DNA of 64,000 bases from Natrarchaeobaculum aegyptiacum (lineage in GTDB: Archaea; Halobacteriota; Halobacteria; Halobacteriales; Natrialbaceae): NCBI RefSeq assembly GCF_002156705.1, contig NZ_CP019893.1:3038001-3102000 (forward strand), in the 5' to 3' direction. The notes beneath the pieces were generated by a model, which was given only the letters and a program-made list of their open reading frames with translations, did not search any database and was not told where the DNA came from. Position 1 is the stretch's first letter. Every line of letters begins with the position of its first letter. Positions 51,768 to 59,794 of this stretch are shown in pieces. The position numbers were made by a program, and so were the translations under genes.

Positions 51768-54368
51768 CTAGTCTCGTGCTCTATACCGCAACCTGTTCCG
51801 GTATCGGTTCTCGAGACGATCCCAGACGACGATCGTCGAGGGGACGACGAGCAGCGAGGTGAGCCAGGCGTAGAAGACGCCGAGGGCGAGCAGCAGGCCG
51901 AACTCCATGATCAGCGGGATCAGGGCGAGATAGAGGACGCCCAGTCCGGTGACGGTCGTGAGCATGCTGCCGGTCAGCGCGCCACCGGTTCCCCGGACGG
52001 TCACGAGCAGCGCCTCGTCGACGCTATTGCCCGCCTCGAACTCGTCGACGAACCGGTGGATGAAGTGGACGGTGTAGTCGACGCCCAGCCCGATCGACAC
52101 CGAGAGGATCGGCGCGTTGATCGGCGTCAGCGGCACGTCGAAGTACCGCATCGAACCCGCGAGTAAGGCGACGGTCACGAGGACGGGAACGACGTTGATC
52201 ACGCCGTAGACCGCCCGTCCCTCGAGCCACCAGTACGAAAGCACCAGAAAGATCGTCGTCAGGACGAACGCGACGAGCAAGCTGTTGACCGACGACTCGA
52301 GGGTGTCGTCGATGACGGCCTCGAAGATGACGAGCTGGCCGGTCGCGGTTGCGTCGAGAGCCATCCGGTCAGCGTACTCCTCTGCGGCGAGGACGGCCTC
52401 GTCCTGTTCGGCGTCGACGTCGACGGTGACGTCGATTCGGGTCGCACTGCGGTCGGTGGCGAGTTTGCCGGCAGCCTGATCGCTCGCCGGCGAGTCGAAC
52501 AGTTCGTCGTAGACGTAGTCGACCTCACGGTCCGGGACGCCGTCGCCGCTCGAATCGTAGCGGTCGATGGTGCTGGCGAACTCGGGATCCGCTTCGGCCT
52601 GCTCGTCGATGACGTCCAGAATCGTGTCGGCGTCCGCCCGCCGATTCTCACTCACGAACGCGTCGTCCGGGTTCTCGAGCGAGCGGTCGATCGCGGTGAG
52701 ACCCCGGTCCGAACGAAGGTCTCTGTCCTCGACGTATATCGTCACCGTACTCTGGAACCCCTGGTCGAAGTCCTCCTCGAGGTACTCGAGGTAGGTGATG
52801 AACGTATACTCGCTTGGAGCGAACGGGCCGGGGAGGTACTGGTACTGGTCGATCCGGTCTTGATCGGGGAAGAAGGCCTCCTGATCGAACTCGGTGTCGA
52901 CGCCAGTGCCGTAGGCTGCCGCGCCGAGGCTGCCCACGAGTATCGCGACGAGGAAGACCACGGGGGCGAGCTGTGCGATCTTCACCCCGGCCGGGAGCAC
53001 TTGCCCCATCACGGATTCCTCGCTACCAAGTGGGGTCGTTCCAAAGCTGGGGACCCGCGTCCCCTCGCGGAGTCTGTCGAGGCCAACCTTGCCGGCTGGC
53101 AGGAAGACGCCGAAGATGAGGAAGGTGAAGATCATCCCGAAGGCGGCGACGATACCGAAGTGACGAAGCCCTTCCATCGAACTGACGAGGTTTGCCGCGA
53201 AACTGAACACCGTCGTCAGGGTGACGATCAGGAACGCCGTGGTGAGCTGTCTCGTCGTGATCCCCATCGCGTCGCCAATGTCGGCACCCGCGGCACGTTC
53301 TTCGCGATAGCGATTGATGATGTGGATGCCGAAGTCGATTCCGACCGCAAGTAACAGTGGGAAGACGGTGATCAGCGCGTCGGAGAAGGGGATGTTCGCG
53401 ATTCCCATGAAACCGAACGTCCAGATCAGCGTCATCATCAGTGCTGCCAGTCCCAGCCCGAGGTCGAGCGGGTCGCGGTAGGCCACCAACAGGAAAAAGA
53501 GGATCAACAGGAGTGCGGCCGGAAAGACCACGATCGCTGTATCTCCGAGTAGCTGGAACCGCTCTTGGTTCAGGATCGCATCCCCGAAGAGCACGACGTT
53601 GTCGGACGTGTCGAACCCGTCGATCTCGTCCGCGATCGCCGCCGTTTCGTACTGAAGGGACGCGTGGGTATCGTCCCCTGCAGACGGCGGCGTGTCGTAG
53701 GTGATCGCGATCTGTGCGACACTGGCCGACGCGGCCTCCCGGTTGAAGTCGGTGCTCACTGGTAGCCCCGCCGACTCGTCGGCGTCGGCGATCGCCTCCT
53801 CTAGGTGGCGCTGTGAGGCGCGTTCGACCTCGCGGTGCTGGCGTTCGGCAGTCGTCGCGTTCTCGTTTAGCTCCTGAGCGACCAGCGACGCCGGACTCGT
53901 CGTCGACGTGACCCGAAGTCGGTCGGTGGTCTCGACGCGATCCTGAAACTCGAGCATCCGCAACATACTCTGTCGGGAGAGGACGTTACGATCGTCCTCG
54001 ACGACGAGCTGGGCAGTCGTCCCGCCGCTGGCTCGGTCACCGCGTTCGAAGTTCTCCTGGATCTCGTCCCAGGCTTCCTGCTCGGGAGAGTCGTCAGTAA
54101 ACTGATCAGCGCCGGCTTCCTGTTCACCTCCGCCGACGAGTGCTCCGCCGAGGAAGAGCCCAGTCAGTACCAGGAATACGAGGACGACGGTCCAGGGCCG
54201 GCCGGTGATCACCGGATTGATCCGGCGGGTGAAGGGGTCCTCGGCGTGGGCGTCCTCGGTCGGGTGGCCGGCAACCGGCGACCCTCGAGGCGGTTCTCGT
54301 CTATCGGGGTCGCCCGTGTCGGCAGCATCGCCACCCTCGTCGCGGCCACGGCGGTCGGAATCAGTCAT
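51768..54368 (-). CDS. RND/MMPL-type exporter
   Basis: An 866-aa polytopic transporter. One helix near residues 58-78 begins a large extracytoplasmic domain, then six helices (LLLILFFLLVAY to FLIFGVFLPAG), a second helix-plus-domain, and six more (VLTTIFLVLSYWW to VFYAWLTSLLVVPS). The sterol-sensing-like motif LLAVGIDFGIHIINRYREE and its second copy SIGLGVDYTVHFIHRFVDE hold the proton-relay Asp residues. MMPL-like proteins export lipids, drugs or hopanoids. It lies 21 bp downstream of the COG1361-like gene, whose product is a likely partner, and is under the divergent TetR operator at 56.2 kb. Confidence 0.9.
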   Translation of the reverse strand: MTDSDRRGRDEGGDAADTGDPDRREPPRGSPVAGHPTEDAHAEDPFTRRINPVITGRPWTVVLVFLVLTGLFLGGALVGGGEQEAGADQFTDDSPEQEAWDEIQENFERGDRASGGTTAQLVVEDDRNVLSRQSMLRMLEFQDRVETTDRLRVTSTTSPASLVAQELNENATTAERQHREVERASQRHLEEAIADADESAGLPVSTDFNREAASASVAQIAITYDTPPSAGDDTHASLQYETAAIADEIDGFDTSDNVVLFGDAILNQERFQLLGDTAIVVFPAALLLILFFLLVAYRDPLDLGLGLAALMMTLIWTFGFMGIANIPFSDALITVFPLLLAVGIDFGIHIINRYREERAAGADIGDAMGITTRQLTTAFLIVTLTTVFSFAANLVSSMEGLRHFGIVAAFGMIFTFLIFGVFLPAGKVGLDRLREGTRVPSFGTTPLGSEESVMGQVLPAGVKIAQLAPVVFLVAILVGSLGAAAYGTGVDTEFDQEAFFPDQDRIDQYQYLPGPFAPSEYTFITYLEYLEEDFDQGFQSTVTIYVEDRDLRSDRGLTAIDRSLENPDDAFVSENRRADADTILDVIDEQAEADPEFASTIDRYDSSGDGVPDREVDYVYDELFDSPASDQAAGKLATDRSATRIDVTVDVDAEQDEAVLAAEEYADRMALDATATGQLVIFEAVIDDTLESSVNSLLVAFVLTTIFLVLSYWWLEGRAVYGVINVVPVLVTVALLAGSMRYFDVPLTPINAPILSVSIGLGVDYTVHFIHRFVDEFEAGNSVDEALLVTVRGTGGALTGSMLTTVTGLGVLYLALIPLIMEFGLLLALGVFYAWLTSLLVVPSTIVVWDRLENRYRNRLRYRARD

Positions 54369-54389
54369 GGTGTCGTGATCGTGTCTCGC

Positions 54390-56045
54390 TCACCGGAGTC
54401 GCCACCACAGCGTCCCGGCGATCCCGATCGCAGTGAGAACGACCATCGCCCTGATGATAACTCCGACAACCCCGATTCCGCCATCGTCGCTACTCGGCGT
54501 GACCTCCACGGGATGCTGATAGGCGTCGGAGAGCTGAGTCTCTCCGCGTTCGGTGTCGTACTCGAAATCGAGTTCGACCGGGTGGGTCTCTGCCGGCGCG
54601 TCGGGTGCGGCGAACACGTCGAACTGGAGTTTAGCAGACTCTCCGGGGGCGAGTTCGGCGACGAACGCCTCGTCGTTCTGGGAGTTGAGCGGACTGTCCG
54701 CGTAGAGGTTCGCGTCGATGTTCGACAGGGTCTCGTCGCGCCTGTTCGTGATCTCGATGACGAACTCGGAGTGGCCGCCCTGTTCGACGGTGATGCCGTC
54801 GTCCGCGAGGGAGAACTCGTCCGTTCTGGGATCGATGACCACGCGCTCGGAGAACGGGCCGTCCTCGACGGTCGAGCGATCGCCGGCACTGTACTCGATC
54901 GTGAACCGAACCTGCCGCGGTCCCTCGTCGGCCTGCCCGCTAACGTCGACCGGGTAACGGAACTCGGTGGACTCACCGGGTTCGATCGGTGGGAGCGCAT
55001 AGCGGGTGTCCTCGACGAACAGCGAGTCGGTCATCGGTTCGACGACCAGGACCGCGTCGTCGACGGCCCGGGTTCCGTCGTTTTTCACCTCGCCGGTGAC
55101 CACGCCGTTGTAGCCGACCGCGAGCGTGTCCTCGACGTTCGAGATCGAGAACGACTGTTCCGGTGCGGGGGCGAGACTCGCCGTCTCGGTGACTGCTTCC
55201 TCCCGCTGGATACCCGACCCGTCGGCGTAAGCGAACTCGAGGTCGAGCGGCTTGGCGCCCGCGCTGGCCGTTGCGGCGATTTCGACGTCGACCGACACGG
55301 TCGCGGTTTCGCCGGGTTCGAGGTCGCCGAGGACTTCCTCGGCTGCCTCGCCGTCGACGGTGACGCCGCCGCCACCGGTGATCGTCACGCGAGTCTGTGT
55401 GGCAGTATCGGCGCCGACGTTCTCGATCTCGAGGGTTGCCGTCCCGTCGCCACCGGGTTCGACGTCGGTGGCGACGTCGCTGATCTCGAACTGTGGGTCG
55501 TCTGGAACGACGATCGTGAGGTCGATCGTATCGCTTCCCGTGCGCTGATAGACGACACCGGAGTTATCCGATACCTGGTAGTCGTAGGAGTAGGAGACCT
55601 CGATGGTGACGTCGTACTCGCCAGGATCGACGTCTTCGGGGACGGCGATCCGCTGGCTGACTTCCTGCATCTGGCCTTCGCCGAGCGAACCGATCGAGGA
55701 GGTGCCGGAGCGAACCTCGAACGGCCCCTCGTTGACGATTTCGACGGTGACACCGCGTGCACCGGTGACTCGCTCGCTCTGGGTACCGAGTCGGAGGTTA
55801 CCCTCGTTTTGGACCTGTATTCCGACGGACTCCTCGGTGCCGGCGGCGATCCGATTGTCGGGAATCGAGGCGTCGATTTCGGGTTCGCCACGGGTCAACT
55901 CTCCGTCGGAACCGGAGGCCTGGAGTTCCTGGGAAACGTTGACGTCGTCGTCTGCGGCGACGGGAGCGGTTCCAAGCGCGACGATCAGAAAAACGGTCAG
56001 CAAAACTATGCCGGCGAGACCACGGAGGCGATATCCACCGTTCAC
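54390..56045 (-). CDS. Secreted COG1361-type adhesion/S-layer-like protein
   Basis: A 551-aa protein with an N-terminal signal (RLRGLAGIVLLTVFLIVALG) and a C-terminal membrane helix (GVIIRAMVVLTAIGIAGTLW) followed by a WWRLR tail. The body has four or so repeats of an NEW3/CARDB-like beta-sandwich (for example EPGGDGTATLEIENVGAD and VEQGGHSEFVIEITNRRDE), so it is an exterior beta-rich protein tethered by its C-terminus. The GTG at 56045 is chosen because a GGGAGGGG sequence precedes it and the signal peptide begins at once. It overlaps a 46-codon leader ORF by GTGA. It probably works with the RND gene downstream. Confidence 0.85.
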   Translation of the reverse strand: MNGGYRLRGLAGIVLLTVFLIVALGTAPVAADDDVNVSQELQASGSDGELTRGEPEIDASIPDNRIAAGTEESVGIQVQNEGNLRLGTQSERVTGARGVTVEIVNEGPFEVRSGTSSIGSLGEGQMQEVSQRIAVPEDVDPGEYDVTIEVSYSYDYQVSDNSGVVYQRTGSDTIDLTIVVPDDPQFEISDVATDVEPGGDGTATLEIENVGADTATQTRVTITGGGGVTVDGEAAEEVLGDLEPGETATVSVDVEIAATASAGAKPLDLEFAYADGSGIQREEAVTETASLAPAPEQSFSISNVEDTLAVGYNGVVTGEVKNDGTRAVDDAVLVVEPMTDSLFVEDTRYALPPIEPGESTEFRYPVDVSGQADEGPRQVRFTIEYSAGDRSTVEDGPFSERVVIDPRTDEFSLADDGITVEQGGHSEFVIEITNRRDETLSNIDANLYADSPLNSQNDEAFVAELAPGESAKLQFDVFAAPDAPAETHPVELDFEYDTERGETQLSDAYQHPVEVTPSSDDGGIGVVGVIIRAMVVLTAIGIAGTLWWRLR

Positions 56046-56182
56046 GGGTGCTCCCCTCCCGTCAACGAAGTCCCATGGGAAGCCGAGAGCAGCGACAGCG
56101 AACGGACGTTCGTCGACCACGTGGGGACCAGTCGGCCCGGCGTCGGCGACCGGCCGAACCTATCAGGGTCGAACTCTGTCAT
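56042..56182 (-). CDS. 46-aa leaderless upstream ORF before the COG1361/RND operon
   Basis: The ORF starts at ATG 56182, 26 nt after a TATA box (GATATAATC, 56204-56212) on this strand, and ends at TGA 56042-56044, overlapping the GTG of the COG1361-like gene by GTGA. The 46-aa product, MTEFDPDRFGRSPTPGRLVP at its start, is Ser/Thr/Arg-rich. About 80 percent of codons end in G or C, like real genes here. It may be a translated peptide, a coupling leader or chance. The symmetric partner is at 56271-56411. Confidence 0.5.
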   Translation of the reverse strand: MTEFDPDRFGRSPTPGRLVPTWSTNVRSLSLLSASHGTSLTGGEHP

Positions 56183-56202
56183 CGTCTTCAACTGTGTTGG
56201 GT

Positions 56203-56212
56203 CGATTATATC
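56203..56212 (-). promoter_or_regulatory. TATA box of the leftward export operon
   Basis: GATATAATCG on the minus strand. It ends 3 bp from the TetR operator and sits 26 nt from the leader ORF ATG. Confidence 0.6.
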
Positions 56213-56215
56213 TTT

Positions 56216-56237
56216 TGTGATTGAACACTCAATCACA
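56216..56237. promoter_or_regulatory. Probable TetR operator, perfect 9-bp dyad
   Basis: TGTGATTGA (56216-56224), ACAC, TCAATCACA (56229-56237). It lies 3 bp from the leftward TATA (56204-56212) and 3 bp from the rightward TATA-like CTTATG (56241-56246), so a bound dimer would cover both BRE elements. Control by the TetR gene at 56408 is inferred. Confidence 0.65.
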
Positions 56238-56240
56238 TCA

Positions 56241-56246
56241 CTTATG
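56241..56246 (+). promoter_or_regulatory. TATA-like box of the rightward tetR transcript
   Basis: CTTATG centred 27 nt before the ATG at 56271. The sequence is a weaker TATA than the leftward one. Confidence 0.45.
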
Positions 56247-56270
56247 CGGGCTGCGCTGCTGTCAGGGGAC

Positions 56271-56411
56271 ATGCGTGGCTCATCTCTCGAAAACCCGCCA
56301 TCTGGCCGGGTCGGACAGACACCTCTGGAGACTCCTGACGATCCGAACGCTGCCCCGGAGCACGGCGGCAGAGATCCACGGTGTCTGCGAACAGGCGGTG
56401 GGGACAGATGA
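56271..56411 (+). CDS. 46-aa leaderless upstream ORF before tetR
   Basis: The ORF starts at ATG 56271, 27 nt after CTTATG, and ends at TGA 56409-56411, overlapping the tetR ATG (56408) by ATGA. The product begins MRGSSLENPPSGRVGQTPLE and is Gly/Pro/Arg-rich. Only about 53 percent of its codons end in G or C, unlike neighbouring genes, so coding is doubtful. It may serve only as a coupled leader. Confidence 0.35.
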   Translation: MRGSSLENPPSGRVGQTPLETPDDPNAAPEHGGRDPRCLRTGGGDR

Positions 56412-57007
56412 GCGACGACCCGTTCGCAGACCCCCAGGACACCAGCGAACAGATCCTCGCGGCCACCTACCGGGCTCTCAGAGATCGCGGCTACGACGAG
56501 CTCACGATCAGCGCCATCGGCGAGGAGTTCGAAAAGAGCCCGTCGCTCGTCTACCGCCACTACGACAGTAAAGACGAACTCGTGCTCGAGTGTCTCGCCT
56601 ACCTCCTCGAGCGCTTCGAACGGGAGGTCACCAGCGAGTCGATCACCGACCCGCGTGGCCGCCTCGAGGACTTCCTCGAGTGGGGAGTCAGGGGTGATTC
56701 GTCGGATCGGCTGGCGTTCGTCGCGATGATCGTCGAACTCCGGTCGCTGGCCGTCCACGACGAGGCCTATCGAGAACACTTCACGCGGAGCGACGACGTG
56801 TTCGTCGCCTATCTCACCGACGTCATCGAGGCCGGCATCGAATCCGGCGACTTTCGCGAGTGTGACCCCGAGCAGGTCGCCCGGACGCTCGTCACGACGC
56901 TCTCGGGTGCGATCGTTCACTACTCGACTACCGAACGTGACTGGCTCGAGGACGTCGCTGCCGAACTCGACACCTACGTCGAAACGAGACTGGACGCTCG
57001 AGAGTAG
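56408..57007 (+). CDS. TetR/AcrR family transcriptional regulator
   Basis: A 199-aa regulator. The N-terminal HTH (EQILAATYRALRDRGYDELT, then AIGEEFEKSPSLVYRHYDSK, residues about 15-65) is a typical TetR DNA-binding domain. The C-terminal helical bundle (about 75-199) binds an effector and dimerises. It is divergent from the COG1361/RND export genes with a dyad operator between, so it most likely represses them and itself. MSDDPF at 56408 is the start, and the upstream leader ORF overlaps it by 4 nt. The effector is unknown, perhaps a lipid or hydrophobic drug. Confidence 0.9.
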   Translation: MSDDPFADPQDTSEQILAATYRALRDRGYDELTISAIGEEFEKSPSLVYRHYDSKDELVLECLAYLLERFEREVTSESITDPRGRLEDFLEWGVRGDSSDRLAFVAMIVELRSLAVHDEAYREHFTRSDDVFVAYLTDVIEAGIESGDFRECDPEQVARTLVTTLSGAIVHYSTTERDWLEDVAAELDTYVETRLDARE

Positions 57008-57030
57008 CCGGACGTCGATCAGTAGTCCTG

Positions 57031-57711
57031 CTAGTCCGAAGCCGGGTGGTCGACCGTTTCGTCGGCCTGCCCGTCCTCGAGACCGGGGAGATCAGAGACG
57101 AATCGCTTGACGATCGCTTCCTCTGCACGGTGGAGCGTCTCGCTGCAGGTCGACTTCGCGACGTCGAGTTCGTCGGCCAGTTCCGTCAGCGAACACCGCC
57201 GTGGGGTGTCGTAGTAGCCCGCCTCGACCGCGGCTTCGACCACCTCGAGCTGTCGGTCAGAGAGGAGTTGACTGGCGTGGAGCCGTTCGCGAACGCGTTC
57301 GATCCGATACTGGAGGCCGAACTGTTCGAACTGCTGGGCGAGTTCGGCGAGGCGTTCACGCGAGCCGGTGACCTCGAGGGTGGCTTCGCCGTCGGCGATC
57401 TCGACGGGGAGTTCGATCGGGATACCGGAAGCCCTCGACGAGAACAGCAACAGCGGTGCGGTCGTTTCGAAGTGAACCGTCGCCTCTCCGTCGTGGTGTT
57501 CGGCGACCGTCAGTTCTGTGAGCTGTGAGTGAGCTGCCATCTCCTCGATCACGCTGTCGACGTCGTCGCCGTCGATCCGGACGAGTGCGAAGCCGGTGTC
57601 CTCGCCCGGGACGGCAGCGAGAACTCGGAATGTCGTCTGCGGGTGGGCCGTCGATACGTGCTGGATCCACACCCGCTCTGGCAGCGTGACCGTGAGCGTC
57701 GCCTGTGCCAT
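57031..57711 (-). CDS. HTH regulator of the Bat (bacterio-opsin activator) type
   Basis: A 226-aa regulator. The N-terminal half (about residues 1-145) is a beta-rich, probably ligand-sensing domain. The C-terminal HTH (LSDRQLEVVEAAVEAGYYDT, then LTELADELDVAKSTCSETLH) is the Bat-type HTH10 seen widely in haloarchaea. There is no PAS or GAF domain in this short form. The target is unknown. It converges with tetR by 23 bp. The intergenic region upstream (57712-58112) contains several dyads that could be its own or other operators. Confidence 0.88.
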   Translation of the reverse strand: MAQATLTVTLPERVWIQHVSTAHPQTTFRVLAAVPGEDTGFALVRIDGDDVDSVIEEMAAHSQLTELTVAEHHDGEATVHFETTAPLLLFSSRASGIPIELPVEIADGEATLEVTGSRERLAELAQQFEQFGLQYRIERVRERLHASQLLSDRQLEVVEAAVEAGYYDTPRRCSLTELADELDVAKSTCSETLHRAEEAIVKRFVSDLPGLEDGQADETVDHPASD

Positions 57712-58112
57712 ACGCGTCTCGACTCGAGGGTGGTACCGGAGACACGAATACGTTCGGCCCCGTTCCTACCGCGTGAGAACGACACGACCGTTAAGGACAG
57801 GTATTCCGCTTGACGCGACCGGTACCGGGCTAGCGGGAGCGGTCTCCTGCCCGTCTGACGGCAGGTCTCACGGCACGGCCGATGCCGACCGGCCGCCGAT
57901 TCGACTGCCGCGAGACTCGCGGCTAGCCTCTACCTACCCCCGCTCGAAGGCCGACCGATCACGGTACGGGAGCCAGACGCTACGGGCACGTGCAAGCAAC
58001 GGCGCTATTCGCCATTTTGCACTACCTACCGATAGGTAGCGACCACCCCGTGTACGTGAACATTAGCTTTGCCCGACCGAGGGCGACCAGATAACGGAAT
58101 CGAGGCGACGGT
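57712..58112. repeat. 401-bp dyad-rich region between two divergent genes
   Basis: Visible dyads are CCTGCC/GGCAGG at 57846-57865, GCCGCGAG-A-CTCGCGGC at 57907-57923, CTACCTA-CCGA-TAGGTAG at 58022-58039, and a long-range CGTGAGA/TCTCACG pair at 57772-57778 and 57866-57872. No gene is evident. The region lies between the Bat-type regulator (leftward) and the protease gene (rightward) and may hold operators or a small RNA. Confidence 0.45.
58022..58039. promoter_or_regulatory. Perfect 7-bp dyad upstream of the protease gene
   Basis: CTACCTA-CCGA-TAGGTAG, about 74 bp before the protease ATG at 58113. A CTACCTACC half-site also occurs at about 57931. A regulator-binding site is inferred. Confidence 0.4.
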
Positions 58113-59318
58113 ATGTCAGGCGAACCGACGACCACGACGGAGCAGTCTTCACGACGAGCGAGCACGCCGACAGACGCCACTTCGACGTTCGATCGACGAG
58201 CCGTCCTTCGAACGCTGGCCAGCGGGGGCTACGCCCTCGGCGTCGCCGGGGTCCTCGGCGTCGACGACTTCCTCGCGACCGACGACGACGACCCGGTCGA
58301 GGTCGTCACCGCGCTCGTGCGTGAAGATCCGTCGGACCCGTTCTCGCTCGAGGAACGGACTCGCGAGGTGCCCGCCGGCTGGTACGAGGCCGTCAGCACC
58401 GCCCTCGAGGTGAACGACCTGCTCTCGCGCGTCGGGTTCACCGGCTACCTCGGGAGCGCAGTGGTCCCCGGACCCTACGAGGACGAGAGCGCCGCCGTCT
58501 CCGTTGGCGTCTCGACGGAGGACAGTTCGATTCCGGAGATGATCCGGGAGATAGGCGACGGCGTCTCGTTCGATCGCGAGACGATCGTCGACGTCGAGGG
58601 CCTCGAGGACGGGCCCGACGATCTCGAGCCGCGACTGGCCACACCCGTCGACGACCCACTCACCGTCGAACGACCCCTGGAGGTCACCCCCAGCGGCGTC
58701 GCCTGCGAGACCTCCTCGAGTCTGGCCACGCTCGGACCCGCACTGTACGATCCCGAACGTCAACGTGGGTACTTCGCGACCGCGGAGCACGCGTTCGAGG
58801 AGGTCGACGACCCGATCGGCGAATCGCTTCGATTGCCACTCGAGAACGCAGAACCGCTCGAACTCGGCGTGGTCGACCGCGCCTACGAGGCCGAGGACGT
58901 CGCCCTGATCGAGCCGACAGACGGGATCGCACCCTCGGGTGCGATCCATGGGACGGACCAGCATCGGGTTCGCGGTCAACTCACGAAGTTCGGCGTCGCA
59001 GATCTCATCGCCCGCGACGAACGCCTCGAGAAGGTCGGTGCAATGACCGGCCATACGACCGGACAGATACAGGGAATCGACGCCGTCACCTGCTTCACCG
59101 ATCGGTTCTGTCGACGGGGCCAGATCCGCTGGGGTGGCGAGATGGACCTGACCGACGGCGACAGCGGCTCCGTGAGCTACTACCCCGATCCCGAGGGCGA
59201 CCCGGAGGACGTTCTCGTGGCGGGATTCAACAACGCGCGCACGTGGTGGCCCGGCCAGAGTTACGTCTGGGGGGTCGCCGCGTACACACTGTACGACGAC
59301 CATGGTTACCACTTCTGA
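58113..59318 (+). CDS. Tat-exported trypsin-like (S1-fold) serine protease
   Basis: A 401-aa protein. The signal has FDRRAVLRTLASGG with twin Arg at residues 28-29 and a hydrophobic stretch (ALGVAGVLGV), and there is no lipobox Cys. The later part has all triad motifs in order: FATAEHAF (His226, as in TAxH), EDVALIEP (Asp262) and TDGDSGSVSYY (Ser351). Residues about 55-190 are an N-terminal domain without a recognised motif. The order and spacing match chymotrypsin-like enzymes, so it is an exterior protease. The substrate and activation are unknown. A small membrane protein gene follows after 30 bp. Confidence 0.72.
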   Translation: MSGEPTTTTEQSSRRASTPTDATSTFDRRAVLRTLASGGYALGVAGVLGVDDFLATDDDDPVEVVTALVREDPSDPFSLEERTREVPAGWYEAVSTALEVNDLLSRVGFTGYLGSAVVPGPYEDESAAVSVGVSTEDSSIPEMIREIGDGVSFDRETIVDVEGLEDGPDDLEPRLATPVDDPLTVERPLEVTPSGVACETSSSLATLGPALYDPERQRGYFATAEHAFEEVDDPIGESLRLPLENAEPLELGVVDRAYEAEDVALIEPTDGIAPSGAIHGTDQHRVRGQLTKFGVADLIARDERLEKVGAMTGHTTGQIQGIDAVTCFTDRFCRRGQIRWGGEMDLTDGDSGSVSYYPDPEGDPEDVLVAGFNNARTWWPGQSYVWGVAAYTLYDDHGYHF

Positions 59319-59348
59319 TCATCCGCAGTTGCCGGGGAACGAGTACCG

Positions 59349-59720
59349 ATGACCGGACGTCGAGACGACCACGCAGACGATCCACAGCAAGCGCCGGCGG
59401 AGGGCCGGCCGGCGGGGGACGACCCACGTCGATCGACCGACGGTGCCGGAGCCCCCTGGCGGGACCGAGAGCCCACGCCGCGTCGCGACCACGCGGCGAC
59501 CGACCGAGGGTCGTCGAACGTGACGGCTTCGGCCGGTGGCCTCGTCAGAGCCGGCAGCCGGGTCCTCGCTGACGCGCTCATCCTCGGCCTCTGGGTAGTT
59601 TTTCTCACACTCCTGTTTCTCGAGACGAACTGGCCACGGTGGGGGTTCTACGGGCTGCTCCTCGGCGGAGTCACCATCTACGTCTCCGTTACCACACCGT
59701 GGCTGGGGACTCGCGACTGA
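59349..59720 (+). CDS. Small two-TM membrane protein, unknown
   Basis: A 123-aa protein. Residues 1-65 are polar, disordered and rich in Arg, Asp and Pro. Two helices follow, ALILGLWVVFLTLLFLE and GFYGLLLGGVTIYVSVT. No catalytic motif is present. It lies 30 bp downstream of the protease gene in the same direction, so the two may be co-transcribed, and a membrane anchor or partner role is inferred from this. Confidence 0.7.
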   Translation: MTGRRDDHADDPQQAPAEGRPAGDDPRRSTDGAGAPWRDREPTPRRDHAATDRGSSNVTASAGGLVRAGSRVLADALILGLWVVFLTLLFLETNWPRWGFYGLLLGGVTIYVSVTTPWLGTRD

Positions 59721-59794
59721 CGGCTTCCGTGGTCGCGGTCTCGAGAACAGCTATCACAGCGAACGGAGAAAACGGTTGCCGCGGTCGGCTGCCC

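Noticed and set aside
54246-56411. 721-codon plus-strand ORF across the RND start and COG1361-like gene
   Set aside because: It is antisense to the secreted protein gene. Only its last 47 codons (56271-56411) fit a promoter-anchored start, and these are listed separately with low confidence.
57907-57923. Rho-independent-like terminator in the 401-bp gap
   Set aside because: The dyad has almost no loop and no T-run follows, so it is more likely a protein-binding site.
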